Part shown: positions 26,568-36,789 of the stretch, in pieces
Layout: each line of letters opens with the position of its first letter
How positions within the stretch are numbered: position 1 is the first letter of the stretch
Assembly: GCA_020632655.1 (NCBI GenBank)
Contig: JACKFD010000008.1
Location: 124,001 to 188,000, forward strand
Direction of reading: 5' to 3'
DNA: 64,000 nucleotides
From: Spirochaetaceae bacterium
Lineage (GTDB): Bacteria; Myxococcota_A; UBA9160; UBA4427
Program-made: the position numbers and the translations under genes
Notes under the pieces: generated by a model
Database searches by the model: none
What the model was told of the DNA's origin: nothing
What the model saw: the letters and a program-made list of their open reading frames with translations, nothing else

Positions 26568-26951
26568 TCAGGCGTCGTCGCGTCGGGATCGCCGCAGACC
26601 GGCGATGCCGAGGCCGGTCGCGAAGAGCAGCGCCGCCGCGGGCTCCGGCACGGCCGACACGATGCCGCCGCCGACGGGCGGTCGCGGCACGATCGGACGG
26701 ACGACGACGTTCGGCGGCAGGATGTCCGTGATCGGTCGGCCCAGGATCGCCTCGATGCGCGAGGCCGACGAGCCCTGGAAGAAGACGTTCGCGACGATCC
26801 TGCGCTGGGCCGTGCGCGAGGTCTGGACCGAGATCCCGAGTCGATCGAACAGGGACGAGCCCGCCGACTGGGCCTGCGCCGCCCCCGCCGACAGAGAGAC
26901 CGCCACCGCGACCAGCAAAGCGCTACCGAGCCCCTTCATCATCTTCGCCAT
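26568..26951 (-). CDS. PEP-CTERM sorting-signal protein
   Basis: A 127-residue exported protein. The signal peptide is MAKMMKGLGSALLVAVAVSL with an AAQAQS cleavage region. The C terminus is a PEP-CTERM anchor: VPEPAAALLFATGLGIAGLR followed by basic residues, recognised by the EpsH exosortase. The short middle is rich in Pro, Val and Ile, without recognised domains. No exosortase gene is in the window. The promoter side faces a 528-bp space shared with the SnoaL-like gene. Confidence 0.85.
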   Translation of the reverse strand: MAKMMKGLGSALLVAVAVSLSAGAAQAQSAGSSLFDRLGISVQTSRTAQRRIVANVFFQGSSASRIEAILGRPITDILPPNVVVRPIVPRPPVGGGIVSAVPEPAAALLFATGLGIAGLRRSRRDDA

Positions 26952-27479
26952 CCCGATCTTCCCTCGATTCCCATGCGCTCTCGCGCTCGCTACGCGGCGT
27001 GGTCGCTCTTCCGACGCCGGCGCCCGATCTGCTCTGGCTCCCTCTGATCGGATCGGCGCCTCGAAACCGGAGGCCCTCGAATCCGAACCCGGGAAACGTC
27101 CCGTCCTTCCCTTCGTGCCCGGCCCGCCCGAAAGGGGGACCGGGGCTGGGGGCCGACGCGGCGGAAAAGTGCCCCACGTCACACCCGATCACCAGCGTCC
27201 GCGGCGAAATTCATACGAAAATCGCCACGAATCCGGCCGCGAACGCGCGTCGAGGCAACGTGCTCGGAGTGCCGGGAAAATTCTTCCGGGCGAATCGGGC
27301 ATCCGGCGCCCCTCGGCGACCCGCTCGCGCCGCCCCGCCCCCGGTCGCCGCCCCCCGACCCACCTCCTTCCCCGAGCGCCCCGCCCGCGCGGCACCGCGG
27401 CCGGGCCCCACTTCCCCGGCTCCCCGACCCCGCGCCCGCGGTACGATCGGGCGCCCTGCCCGACTCGAGAGGAGCCAAC
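26952..27479. other. Gene-free divergent spacer
   Basis: 528 bp between the PEP-CTERM and SnoaL-like genes. Its middle (about 27195-27290) is relatively AT-rich and includes GGGAAAATTCTTCC, an imperfect inverted repeat. It probably carries both promoters. I see no gene, RNA or repeat in it. Confidence 0.5.
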
Positions 27480-27911
27480 ATGCCCGCCTTCGCACGGTCC
27501 GAGGTCGAAGAAGCCTGGCGCCACTTCGTCGCCGTCGGCGACAGTGGCGATTGGAACGCCTGGACCGACCTGCACGCCGAGGACGGCGTCTGGGTCGAGC
27601 ACCACCTCGGCACGTTCCAGGGCCGGACGGCGATCCGGAAGGCCATCCTCGAGGTGATGGCGCCCGTGCCGATGATGGTCTTCCCGGTCGCCTGGCACGT
27701 GATCGAGGGCAATCGCGTCGTCTACTACCCGTGGCAGATCCTGCCGGACCCGGCCGGCGGCGACGCCGTCTACCGCTTCGGCTGCGTGACGATCCTCGAG
27801 TACGCGGGCGATGGGCTCTTCTCCTACCAGGAAGACCTCTACAATCCGCGCGAGGCCGCGGACGTGATGAAACGCTGGCTCGCCGCGGGCGGGCGATTCG
27901 CGAAGGGCTGA
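27480..27911 (+). CDS. SnoaL/NTF2-like protein
   Basis: A 143-residue NTF2-fold protein. The start EVEEAWRHFVAVGDSGDWNA and WTDLHAEDGVWVEHHLGTFQ, then GRTAIRKAILEVM, is the usual SnoaL helix-strand order; an EYAGDGLFSYQEDLYNP sheet closes the barrel. GAGAGGAG precedes the ATG. A GST gene starts 19 bp downstream, so both probably form one transcript with the Nudix gene. Ligand or reaction is not predictable. Confidence 0.83.
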   Translation: MPAFARSEVEEAWRHFVAVGDSGDWNAWTDLHAEDGVWVEHHLGTFQGRTAIRKAILEVMAPVPMMVFPVAWHVIEGNRVVYYPWQILPDPAGGDAVYRFGCVTILEYAGDGLFSYQEDLYNPREAADVMKRWLAAGGRFAKG

Positions 27912-27930
27912 GCGGGAGACGACACGAGGC

Positions 27931-28560
27931 ATGAGGCTCTACGACTCGAAGACGGCCCCGGGCCCGCGACGCGCGCGCATGTTCCTCGCCGAGAAGGGCC
28001 TCGGCTTCGAGACCGTCGAGGTCGACCTCGGGCAGGGCGAGCAGCTCGGCGACGCCTTCCGCCGCATCAATCCGCGCTGCACCGTCCCGGTCCTCGAGCT
28101 CGACGACGGCACCTGCCTGACGGAGAACGCGGGTATCGCCGCCTACCTCGAGGCGATGGCACCCGAGCCGCCGCTGCTCGGGCGGACGCCGAAGGAGAAG
28201 GGTCTCGTCGCGACGTGGAACGCCCGGGTCGAGCAGGAGGGCTTCTGGCCGGTCTCCGACGCCCTGCGCAATCGCGCCAAGGGACTGGTCGGTCGCGCCA
28301 TCACGGGTCCGACGGGCTACGAGCAGATCCCCGCCCTCGCCGAGCGCAGCCGCGCACGGGTCCTCGAGTTCTTCGACATGCTCGACGAGCGGCTCGGGAC
28401 GAGCGAGTACGTCGCGGGCGAGGCGTTCTCCGTCGCGGACATCACGGCGCTCGTCACCATCGACTTCGCGGGCTGGGTCAAGCTCGCACCCGCCGACCAC
28501 CACGTGAACACGAAGCGCTGGAGCGATGCCGTCCGACGACGCCCGAGCGCATCCTGTTAG
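27931..28560 (+). CDS. Glutathione S-transferase family protein
   Basis: A 209-residue GST. The thioredoxin-like domain starts MRLYDSKTAPGPRRARMFLA and contains RINPRCTVPVLELDDGTCLT with cis-Pro and the E-N pair for the glutathione peptide. The helical domain shows YVAGEAFSVADITALVTIDF. The 3' end overlaps the Nudix gene by 35 bp in another frame. It is distinct from the GSTs at 15.8 and 53.4 kb. Confidence 0.86.
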   Translation: MRLYDSKTAPGPRRARMFLAEKGLGFETVEVDLGQGEQLGDAFRRINPRCTVPVLELDDGTCLTENAGIAAYLEAMAPEPPLLGRTPKEKGLVATWNARVEQEGFWPVSDALRNRAKGLVGRAITGPTGYEQIPALAERSRARVLEFFDMLDERLGTSEYVAGEAFSVADITALVTIDFAGWVKLAPADHHVNTKRWSDAVRRRPSASC

Positions 28561-29263
28561 TCCGGAGCTGCGCCGCCGATTCGAGCGGGCGGAGAAGATC
28601 CGGATCGGCGAGACGGCGCTGCGGCGGCCCGCGCTCCGCCCGACCGAGTCCGCGCTCAGACGCCATTTCGAGAGCGAGATCGGGCGCACGGCGCGCCCCC
28701 TCGAGAACCCCCACGTCGAGCCCCGGGTGGCGCCCGAGGCGCGCGGCCGCGCGACGCCGGCGTCGGTGCTGCTGGCGATCGTCCTGCGCGAGACCGGGCC
28801 GACGCTGATCGTCACGCGACGCCCCGCCGGCATCTCCTACCCGGGCCATTGGGTCTTCCCGGGCGGACGGGCCGACGCCGAGGACGCGACGCCCCTCGAC
28901 ACGGCGCTGCGCGAGGCGGAGGAGGAGATCGGACTCGATCCGGGGCGGGTCGAGGTGCTCGGGCATCTCGGGGAGTACGTGAGCCACTCGGGCTTCCGGA
29001 TCACACCGACCGTCGCGTTGCTCCGACCGCCGCTCCGGCTCGATCCGCATCCCGCGGAGGTGGAAGTCGTCGCGGAGGTCCCGCTCGCGCACGTGCTCGA
29101 TTCACGGCGCTACTTCCTCTACCGCTTCCGCGAACGGCCGGATCGCGCGCACTTCGCCTTCGATCCCGGACTCGCCGACGTGATGCTGACGGGGGTGACG
29201 GTCTCGCTCTGCATCGGCCTCTACGGCGAACTGCTCAGGAGCGACGTCTGCCCTCGGCTCTGA
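28526..29263 (+). CDS. Nudix hydrolase, CoA pyrophosphatase type
   Basis: A 245-residue hydrolase. The Nudix box is GGRADAEDATPLDTALREAE continuing EEIGL (about residues 113-137), with the two-residue longer spacing seen in CoA pyrophosphatases (NudL). The preceding HWVFPGG and the TRRPAGISYPGH segment fit the CoAse branch too. It would cleave CoA or oxidised CoA to 4'-phosphopantetheine and 3',5'-ADP. The N-terminal 70 residues are longer than in E. coli NudL and Arg/Glu-rich. Translation begins within the GST gene. Confidence 0.87.
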   Translation: MPSDDARAHPVSPELRRRFERAEKIRIGETALRRPALRPTESALRRHFESEIGRTARPLENPHVEPRVAPEARGRATPASVLLAIVLRETGPTLIVTRRPAGISYPGHWVFPGGRADAEDATPLDTALREAEEEIGLDPGRVEVLGHLGEYVSHSGFRITPTVALLRPPLRLDPHPAEVEVVAEVPLAHVLDSRRYFLYRFRERPDRAHFAFDPGLADVMLTGVTVSLCIGLYGELLRSDVCPRL

Positions 29264-30752
29264 CGGTCGCCACCTCGGATCGAAGGGCCCGCCCGAGCCC
29301 GATACAGACGAGCAGCAGGATCACGCAGAAGGGCAGCCCCGTGTTGATCGCAGCCGACCGCAGTGCTTCGAGCCCCCCCGAGACCAGGAGGACGCCGGCA
29401 ACCACCCCTTCGCTCACGGCCCAGAACACGCGCTGCCAGACGGGCGGGTCCGGATGGCCGCCGCTCGTCAGCATGTCGACGACGAAGGAGCCCGAATCGG
29501 ACGAGGTCACGAAGAAGATCGCGACGACGAGGGCAGCGAGGAACGAGGTCCACTCCGCCGCAGGCAGCCGTTCGAGGAGTGCGTAGATCCCGACGGAGAG
29601 ATCGCGTTCGACGGCCGCCGTGATGCCCGGCTCGCGGCCGTCGAGCACGAGCGCACTCCAGCCGAAGACGGTGAACCACACGAAGCTGACGAGGCTCGGT
29701 ACGAGCAGCACACCCCAGACGAACTCGCGGATCGTGCGTCCCCGTGAGATGCGGGCGATGAAGAGACCGACGAAGGGGGACCAGGCGATCCACCAGGCCC
29801 AGTAGAAGAGCGTCCAATCCTTCTGCCAGACGTCGTCCCCGAAGCGGACCCAGCCCACGCTGAGCGGCACGAGGGCGCGCGAGTAGTCGACGATCTCCCG
29901 CACGAAGGCCCCGACCAGCGCCCACGTCGGCCCCGTCGCGGCGACGAAGAGCAGCAGGCCGCAGGCCAGCGCGACGTTCAGCTCCGACAGCCGCCGGATC
30001 CCGCGATCGAGGCCGAGCACGACCGAGGTCGTCGCCGCGGCCGTGATGATCGCGATCAGACCGACCTGCGTCGTCTCGTCCATGGCGAGACCCGTGAGAC
30101 GATGCAGACCGGCGTTGATCTGCATCGCCCCCAGGCCGAGCGAGGTCGCCAGCCCGAATAACGTTCCGAAGACCGCAAAGACGTCGACCGCATGGCCGAG
30201 GAAGCCGTCCATGCGCGCCCCGAAGAGCGGCCGCAACGTCGAGCGGATCGCCAGCGGCAGCCCCCGGCGATGGCCGAAGTAGGCGATCGCGAGCCCCATG
30301 GCGGCGTACACGCCCCAGGCGTGCAGGCCCCAATGGAAGAAGGCGATCGTCATGGCCTGCTGCGCCGACTCGGTCGTCCCGCCCACGCCCGAGGGTGGAC
30401 TCGCGGCGTGGAGCACCGGCTCGGCCACGCCGTAGAACATGATGCCGATGCCCATGCCTGCGCTGAAGAGCATCGCGAACCAGGAGGGCAGCGAGAAATC
30501 CGGCTCGGCGTCGTCCGCCCCGAGGCGCAGTCGCCCGCGCTCCCCCCACGCACACCAGACCACGAAGACGAGGAAGGCCGCCATCGAGCCCACGAAGAGC
30601 CAGCCGAGTCGACCGACGATCCGATCCTGGAGTCCGACGAAGAGGTCGCGCGCACGCTCCGGCGCCACGACGCCGAAGACGAGCAGGAGCAGCACCAGGC
30701 CCGCCGACGACAGGAAGACCGCCGGCTCGACGCGCGACCACGAGGAGCGCAT
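29235..30752 (-). CDS. BCCT-family betaine/choline transporter
   Basis: A 505-residue secondary transporter with 12 membrane segments. The BCCT core is SWFAMLFSAGMGIGIMFYG (Gly-rich Na+/substrate helix, about residue 90-108) followed by EPVLHAA, and FFHWGLHAWGVYAAMGL. Later WTLFYWAWWIAWSPFVGLFI contains the aromatic betaine-binding Trp cluster, then RISRGRTIREFVWGV. It follows the two methyltransferase genes that make glycine betaine (8-bp gap), so uptake of the same solute is the obvious role. The long osmosensing C-terminal tail of BetP is absent (short basic end). Confidence 0.92.
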   Translation of the reverse strand: MRSSWSRVEPAVFLSSAGLVLLLLVFGVVAPERARDLFVGLQDRIVGRLGWLFVGSMAAFLVFVVWCAWGERGRLRLGADDAEPDFSLPSWFAMLFSAGMGIGIMFYGVAEPVLHAASPPSGVGGTTESAQQAMTIAFFHWGLHAWGVYAAMGLAIAYFGHRRGLPLAIRSTLRPLFGARMDGFLGHAVDVFAVFGTLFGLATSLGLGAMQINAGLHRLTGLAMDETTQVGLIAIITAAATTSVVLGLDRGIRRLSELNVALACGLLLFVAATGPTWALVGAFVREIVDYSRALVPLSVGWVRFGDDVWQKDWTLFYWAWWIAWSPFVGLFIARISRGRTIREFVWGVLLVPSLVSFVWFTVFGWSALVLDGREPGITAAVERDLSVGIYALLERLPAAEWTSFLAALVVAIFFVTSSDSGSFVVDMLTSGGHPDPPVWQRVFWAVSEGVVAGVLLVSGGLEALRSAAINTGLPFCVILLLVCIGLGRALRSEVATVRAEGRRRS

Positions 30753-30760
30753 GCAGGCGC

Positions 30761-31601
30761 TCAGCCGTGCTTGCGGAAGCGGAAGATGCCCCAGGAGAGA
30801 TGGCCACGGTCCGCCGCGTCCACCCAGTGCTGTAGCCCCTCGAGCATGCGCGTCACGTAGTCCGGACCACAGCGCCGCACCATCTCGTCGCGACGGGACG
30901 CGAGCTGCCGCCCCACGCTGGCGTAGTGCTCGCGAAGATGGCGCGTCAGGTCCTCGTAGCCGAGCTCCGAGAAGCCGAGCGCATCGAGGTGCTTGCGGTA
31001 GAAGCCCGGCGACGCGAGCGAGTCGAGATGGATCCGGTCGAGCACCGGCTGCAGGACGTCGGCCGGGCAGTCGTCGGTCTGCATCGGGTCCGTGAAGACG
31101 AAATGCCCCCCCGGCACCAGCACGCGAGCGACCTCGGACAGCACGCGCGCCCGGGCTCCGCTGTGCAGCATGGCGTCCTGCGACCAGACCACGTCGTAGG
31201 CGTGCTCCGGCCCCGGGATCGACTCGAAGCTCGCATGGACCACGCGCACACGATCCTCGAGCCCGGCAGCGCGGGTGAGCACGCGGTTGCGTTCGTTCTG
31301 GACCTCGGAGAGGTTCAGGCAGTCGACACGGCAGCCGAATCGGCTGGCCAGCGCCCGCCCCGCCCCGCCGTAGCCCGCCCCGAGGTCGAGCACGCGCGCG
31401 TCCGCGCCCAGAGCGGGCAGCGCGTCGGCCATCCGCTCCACCGTGCGCGCGCTCGCCGTCGCGACCGCTTCGTCGGGCGACTCGTAGATCCCGATGTGGA
31501 TGTCCTCGCCGCCCCAGATGGCCGCGTAGAACGAGTCCGCCTCCGTACTGTCGTAGTAGGCCTCGGTCGTCTCGGCGACGCCGACGGCATCGACGCACGC
31601 G

Positions 31602-31612
<11 letters not shown>
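30761..31612 (-). CDS. Sarcosine/dimethylglycine N-methyltransferase
   Basis: A 283-residue class I SAM methyltransferase that completes betaine synthesis (sarcosine to dimethylglycine to glycine betaine). Key blocks: YDSTEADSFYAAIWGGEDIH with IGIYE, then LDLGAGYGGAGRALASRFGC as SAM motif I and VDCLNLSEVQNERNR. VVWSQDAMLHSG and FTDPMQTDDCPADVLQPVLD follow. These are diagnostic of SDMT in halophiles such as Ectothiorhodospira. The start overlaps the GSMT gene by 11 bp. Cytoplasmic. Confidence 0.92.
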
Positions 31613-32459
<847 letters not shown>

Positions 32460-32539
32460 GCCCCCTCCCGTCTGGTGGTGCGGAGCCCGACTCGGTCCGA
32501 CCCGGGCCCGGCGGGTTCGGGCCGGACGGTAGGACAATA

Positions 32540-32557
32540 TGCATTCTGATCAATGCA
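32540..32557. promoter_or_regulatory. Palindromic operator 1 upstream of the betaine operon
   Basis: TGCATT-N6-AATGCA, an exact inverted repeat 80 bp before the GSMT start. It overlaps a -10-like element on the minus strand (CATATT, 32537-32542). It is a candidate site for the adjacent MarR regulator. Confidence 0.6.
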
Positions 32558-32624
32558 TCGATTCTTCGGGATCGATCCAGACGGCGCCTTCGAGTCAACC
32601 AAATCGAGATTTCACGCGAATATT

Positions 32625-32642
32625 TGCATTCGATCCACTGCA
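32625..32642. promoter_or_regulatory. Palindromic operator 2 upstream of the betaine operon
   Basis: TGCATT-N6-ACTGCA, a near copy of operator 1 with one arm mismatch, its centre 85 bp further upstream (about eight helical turns). The pair could support DNA looping or cooperative binding. Confidence 0.5.
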
Positions 32643-32735
32643 AGACAGGTGCCTGGGTCGACCCGATGCAGTCGGGACGAAGCTTTCGACCCCCCGTCGA
32701 CCATTCGACCCGGAGGGGACGTACGCCACGCCGAC

Positions 32736-33239
32736 CTAGCTCTCGTCGTCCTCGCCCGAGGCGGCCACGGAGCCGGTCTCGAGGATCGGGGCGGCGTCGA
32801 GTCCCTCGGCATCCATCATGGACGCGATGCGCTGCAACGCCGAGAGCAGCCAGTAGCGCTCCCAGGTCTCGAGCCGGGCCAGCTCGGTCCGGAAGCGCTC
32901 CTGCAGCAGCGAGGGCGCCGCCTCGAGCACCCGCTGCCCCTCCTCGGTCACGAGGATCGCGACGCTGCGGCGGTCGTCGTCGGATCGCATGCGGCGCACG
33001 AGGCCCCGCTTCTCGAGACGACTCAGGATGCCCGAGACCGTGGGCTGCGAGAGATGGACCGCGCGGGCGAGCGCGCTGATCGTGATCTCGCCGAGACGCG
33101 CGGCCTCGCGAAGCGTCGCGAGCTGCGGGCCGGTCAGGGCATGGCGATCCTGGAGCCGCCGCGACTGGAGATCGATGGCGCGGATGATCCGTCGGATCGA
33201 CGCGACGATCTGGTCCTCGAGCTCCGAGGCGCTCGTCAT
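32736..33239 (-). CDS. MarR-family regulator (EctR-like)
   Basis: A 167-residue MarR repressor. The recognition helix region is ISALARAVHLSQPTVSGILS and the wing SDDDRRSVAILVTEEG. The start (VASIRRIIRAIDLQSRRLQD with the following ALTGPQLATL) is like the EctR-type regulators of compatible-solute genes. The protein ends with a Ser/Glu/Asp-rich tail. The start overlaps the RecQ stop as ATGA. It sits directly upstream of the betaine operon, whose leader has two palindromes, so osmotic control of this operon is a reasonable inference. Confidence 0.85.
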   Translation of the reverse strand: MTSASELEDQIVASIRRIIRAIDLQSRRLQDRHALTGPQLATLREAARLGEITISALARAVHLSQPTVSGILSRLEKRGLVRRMRSDDDRRSVAILVTEEGQRVLEAAPSLLQERFRTELARLETWERYWLLSALQRIASMMDAEGLDAAPILETGSVAASGEDDES

Positions 33240-36200
33240 CCGCTCGGGTCCGGACTCGGCGGCCGATCGTCGCCGCGCCGACCGCGGGCCCGGGATCGCC
33301 CGCCGCGCCGACGTCGGCGGCGACCCGACGCGCCCTCCTCGCCACCCCCGTCGCGGCGCCCGTGCTCGGCCGCCCGCTCGGCCCCCGGCCGCTTCGCGCC
33401 GTTCGCGAGATCGCTCGGCGCTGCACCGTTCCGCGCCGCCGAGCCCGACCGCGAGCGCCGACCGCGGCGACGACGCGCACCCGACTTCGGCGCGCTCGAA
33501 GGCGTCGCACCCGCGCCCGCCGCTCCCGCGTGCGGATCCGGCGCGGCGCCTTCGCGACGAGCACTCGTCGCCATCGCATTCGACCTCGGACCGTCGCGGC
33601 GGGAGCTCGTACCCGACGCCGCGCCCTCGCGCCGGGGGGTGGCACCCGACGCCGGGCCCTCGCGTCGGGCGTTGGCCTTGCGCGGCCGACGCCGACCGCG
33701 TCCCGGCGTCTCTTCCCGGGTGCGCGCCGAACGCCGACGACGCCCCGTTTCACGTGTGCCTGTCTGCGCGCGCGCGCCGCGCTTCTTCCGGATCGGATCG
33801 AAGAAGGACACCGGCCGGCCGGGTGCGCGCCGGCACACGTCGCAGATGCCGCACTCCTCCTCGATCGGGATGCCGAAATACTCGCCGAGCAGCTCGCCGC
33901 GACAGCGCTCGGCGATCGCATACCGGTCGATCGCGTCGAGCCGCTCGTTGTCCTGCTTGCGCAGGGTCCGCAGCTGCTCGCTCAGCCGCCGCGCGCGCTG
34001 GACGAGGTCGTCGTGGTCGACGAGCGACTCGACGGTCTTGTCGGGTCCGATCTGCACGAGGCCCGCCGACTCGAACATCGCCACGACGGCGGCCGTCACG
34101 CGCTGGGCGACACGGGCGGAGGTCGCGAGATCGACCAGGTCGGGCTCGCGCTGCTCTTCGACGTAGGCCGCGAGCGCGCTCGCGACCTGGAAGAGCTGGA
34201 CGGGGCTCGTGCGGCTCTGGCTGAGCAGGAACTCGTGGATCGAGCGATCCGCGGCGTCGTGCAGCAGGATGCAGTGGGCGCGGCGGCCGTCGCGGCCCAC
34301 GCGCCCCGCCTCCTGCACGTATTGCTCGAGGGAGGCGGGCGTCTGGAAGTGCACGACGTAGCGGAAGTCACGCTTGTCGATGCCGAGGCCGAAGGCGCTG
34401 GTCGCGACCATGACGTTGCGCCGGCCGCGACGCATGAACTCTTCCTGCTGCGCGCGACGCTCGCTGCCGTTCATGCCACCGTGGTAGCGGTTCACGGGGA
34501 TGCCCATCGCCTTGAGCGCCCCGTAGACGCTGTCGACGTCCTTCGTCGTCGAGCAGTAGACGATGCCAGGACGGCGCAGCCGGATCACGAGACGTCCCAG
34601 GGCGCGCAGTCGCGAGTCGCCGGCGCACTCGATCACCTCGAAGGCGAGGTTCGCGCGATGCGGCGACTCGACGATCTCGAGGGGCTCGCGCAGGTCGAGG
34701 ATGCGCTTCAGATCCTCGCGCACGGGCTCGGTCGCCGTCGCCGTGAGCGCCATGACCGGCGGCCGCCCGTAGCGCTCGAGCAGCGTCCCGAGGCGCAGAT
34801 AGGCGGGCCGGAAGTCGTGGCCCCACTCCGACGCACAATGCGCCTCGTCGATCGCGAAGAGCGAGATCCCCGCCTTGAAGAGCGGCGGGAGCAGGTCGTC
34901 GCTCGCCAGCGTCTCGGGCGTCGTCATCACGAGCAGCGAGCCGCCCTCGGCGATCCGCTCGAGCGCGGCCTTGCGCGCCTTGCCCCGGACCGTGCCGTCG
35001 ATCCGCACGACCGGAATGCCGCGTCGCTCGAGGGTCGTGACCTGGTCCTCGATCAGCGCGAGCAGCGGCGAGATCACGACCACGGGCTTGGGCAGAAGGA
35101 GCGACGGAACCTGGTAGCAGGCCGACTTGCCGAAGCCCGTCGGCAGCACGACGAGGGCGTCTCCGCCGCCGAGCGCATGCTCGATCACCGCCTCCTGATG
35201 GGCGTGCAGCCGATCGATGCCGAAGGCACGAGCCGCCTTCTCCATCGGCGTCCGCGGCTCGGGCAGGGGCTCGAGCCGCTCGGCCTCGAGGCCATCTTCG
35301 TCGAGCTCCTCCTCCGGCTCTTCGAAGCGATCGCGATCGGCACGACGTCGGTTGCGGCCCCTTGCCCGACGACGCCCACCCTCGCGGCGCGACGACGCCG
35401 TTGCTCGATCGTCGTCGAGACCGCTCGCCGAACGTCCGCGACCTCGACTCGGCCCATGGGTCGCCGGCTCGTAGATCTCGAAGGGCTCGAAGAGATCATC
35501 GGGATCGTAGTCGTCCAGCCGGTCGTAGCGCCCGGACGCGGACGAAGTCCCCGACGAGTCGTCATCCGCACCGATCAGCTCGGCGGCCGTCGGCACGTCG
35601 TCGTCCTCGATCAACTCGGCTGCGGTCCGCTCGTCGTCGTCCTCGATCAGCTCCGCCGCGGTCCGCTCGTCGTCGTCCTCGATCAGCTCCGCCGCAGTCC
35701 GCTCGTCGTCGTCCTCGATCAGCTCGGCAGCAGTCGGCTCGAAGCGCATCGGATCGATCGGGCCCTCCCGCGGATCGAGCTCGTCGGGCGCTCGCTCGAC
35801 TCGGCGCGTGCTCGCGCGCGAGGCGCCGGCCGACTGCCGACGCGCCGGCTTCGCCGCCTTCCTGGCAGCCCTCACCCGGGTCGCGGCCTTCGTCCCCGCC
35901 TCCGTGGCAGCCGCCGTCTCCGTGGTGGACGTCTCCGTGCTGGAGAGAGGCGCAGCACCCGCCGCAGCGGCCCGCGTCGATCGTCGTTTCGGTGCCGCGA
36001 CCGGCGTCGACCCGGCGGCCTCCGCGCCGGCCTTCGAGGCGCCGCTTCGCGGCTTCGCCGCGGCCTTCTTCTTCGCCGCGCTCTTCTTCGTGGCGGCCTT
36101 CTTCGAGGCCTTCTTCTTCTCCGCCTTCTTGGCCGCGGTCTTCTTCGCGGCCGTCTTCGCAGCCGGCTTCTTCGCGGCCGACTTCTTCGTCGCGCTGGAC

Positions 36201-36262
36201 CGGCTCGCCGCCGACCTGCCCGCCGTGGATCCCTTCGTTGCCGCTGACTTCTTCGCCGTCAA
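33236..36262 (-). CDS. recQ: RecQ-type DNA helicase with histone-H1-like N-terminal tail
   Basis: A 1008-residue helicase. Residues 1-170 are low-complexity Lys/Ala/Arg (AKKTAAKKAEKKKASKKAAT-like, as in histone H1). Residues about 177-236 hold five 12-residue acidic repeats. The RecQ core follows: VVLPTGFGKSACYQ (Walker A, about 374), AIDEAHCASEWGHDFRPAYL (DEAH, about 474), the helicase C domain with YYHGGMN-like and QEAGRVGRDGR segments, and the zinc site CRGELLGEYF to CGICDVCRR (about 800). The final 180 residues are Arg/Gly-rich. E. coli RecQ has 609 residues; no HRDC domain is seen. TTG at 36262 is the only upstream start. Confidence 0.9.
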   Translation of the reverse strand: MTAKKSAATKGSTAGRSAASRSSATKKSAAKKPAAKTAAKKTAAKKAEKKKASKKAATKKSAAKKKAAAKPRSGASKAGAEAAGSTPVAAPKRRSTRAAAAGAAPLSSTETSTTETAAATEAGTKAATRVRAARKAAKPARRQSAGASRASTRRVERAPDELDPREGPIDPMRFEPTAAELIEDDDERTAAELIEDDDERTAAELIEDDDERTAAELIEDDDVPTAAELIGADDDSSGTSSASGRYDRLDDYDPDDLFEPFEIYEPATHGPSRGRGRSASGLDDDRATASSRREGGRRRARGRNRRRADRDRFEEPEEELDEDGLEAERLEPLPEPRTPMEKAARAFGIDRLHAHQEAVIEHALGGGDALVVLPTGFGKSACYQVPSLLLPKPVVVISPLLALIEDQVTTLERRGIPVVRIDGTVRGKARKAALERIAEGGSLLVMTTPETLASDDLLPPLFKAGISLFAIDEAHCASEWGHDFRPAYLRLGTLLERYGRPPVMALTATATEPVREDLKRILDLREPLEIVESPHRANLAFEVIECAGDSRLRALGRLVIRLRRPGIVYCSTTKDVDSVYGALKAMGIPVNRYHGGMNGSERRAQQEEFMRRGRRNVMVATSAFGLGIDKRDFRYVVHFQTPASLEQYVQEAGRVGRDGRRAHCILLHDAADRSIHEFLLSQSRTSPVQLFQVASALAAYVEEQREPDLVDLATSARVAQRVTAAVVAMFESAGLVQIGPDKTVESLVDHDDLVQRARRLSEQLRTLRKQDNERLDAIDRYAIAERCRGELLGEYFGIPIEEECGICDVCRRAPGRPVSFFDPIRKKRGARAQTGTRETGRRRRSARTREETPGRGRRRPRKANARREGPASGATPRREGAASGTSSRRDGPRSNAMATSARREGAAPDPHAGAAGAGATPSSAPKSGARRRRGRRSRSGSAARNGAAPSDLANGAKRPGAERAAEHGRRDGGGEEGASGRRRRRRGGRSRARGRRGDDRPPSPDPSG
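35555..35734 (-). repeat. In-frame 36-bp coding repeat in recQ (five units)
   Basis: Encodes TAAELIEDDDER three times, then TAAELIEDDDVP and TAAELIGADDDS. The unit is 36 bp, so repeat number can change without a frameshift. It forms an acidic linker between the basic tail and the helicase core. Confidence 0.9.
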
Positions 36263-36789
36263 AGTCCACCTGCTCCGCGTCGTCTACGTCGTCCGCACCG
36301 GCCGCCCGGTCGCGCCCGTCGCGCAACCGCCCCGTCCGCCGCTGCCGACCCATGCGGGCCGCGTCGTCGCCCGCACGGGTCGCGACGCGGCTCACGCTGT
36401 CTCGCGAAGAGCGCACGAGGGTCGGGCGCGTCTTCTTTTCCGCTTCCGAGCGGGTCGGGCTCGTCGGGAGGACGGGCGCGACCCGGCTACGGGCCGTGAC
36501 GGCGGGCCGAAACGCACCCGACGTCCTGTTCAGGCCAGGCCGGGCAGAACCGGAGGTCTGCGGACGGCCCGGCTGCGATCGAGCCCGGCGACGTCGGGGA
36601 TCTCGCCGGTGCATCGGTGGCAGGGGGCGGCGAGCGTCGCGGTCGGGCGCGAATCGAGTCGGCGCAGGATAAGGCAGCCCCGGACCCGCCCGCAAGAACG
36701 TACGGGCTCGAAGCAGGAAGCCGGGCCGGCCGGTCCGAGGCGGCGGCGCTCCCCCTCGGGTCGGCCTCGCCTCCGCGGTCCCGCGCCGC
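36263..36789. other. Gene-free spacer upstream of recQ
   Basis: 527 bp between the patatin-like gene and recQ on the same strand. Long open frames cross it on both strands but encode only Arg/Pro/Ala-rich low-complexity sequence without similarity to known families. It probably carries the recQ promoter, which I cannot place. Confidence 0.5.

Noticed and set aside
36263..36789. Possible gene between patatin and recQ
   Set aside because: Frames on both strands give only low-complexity Arg/Pro-rich sequence without start context or family motifs.
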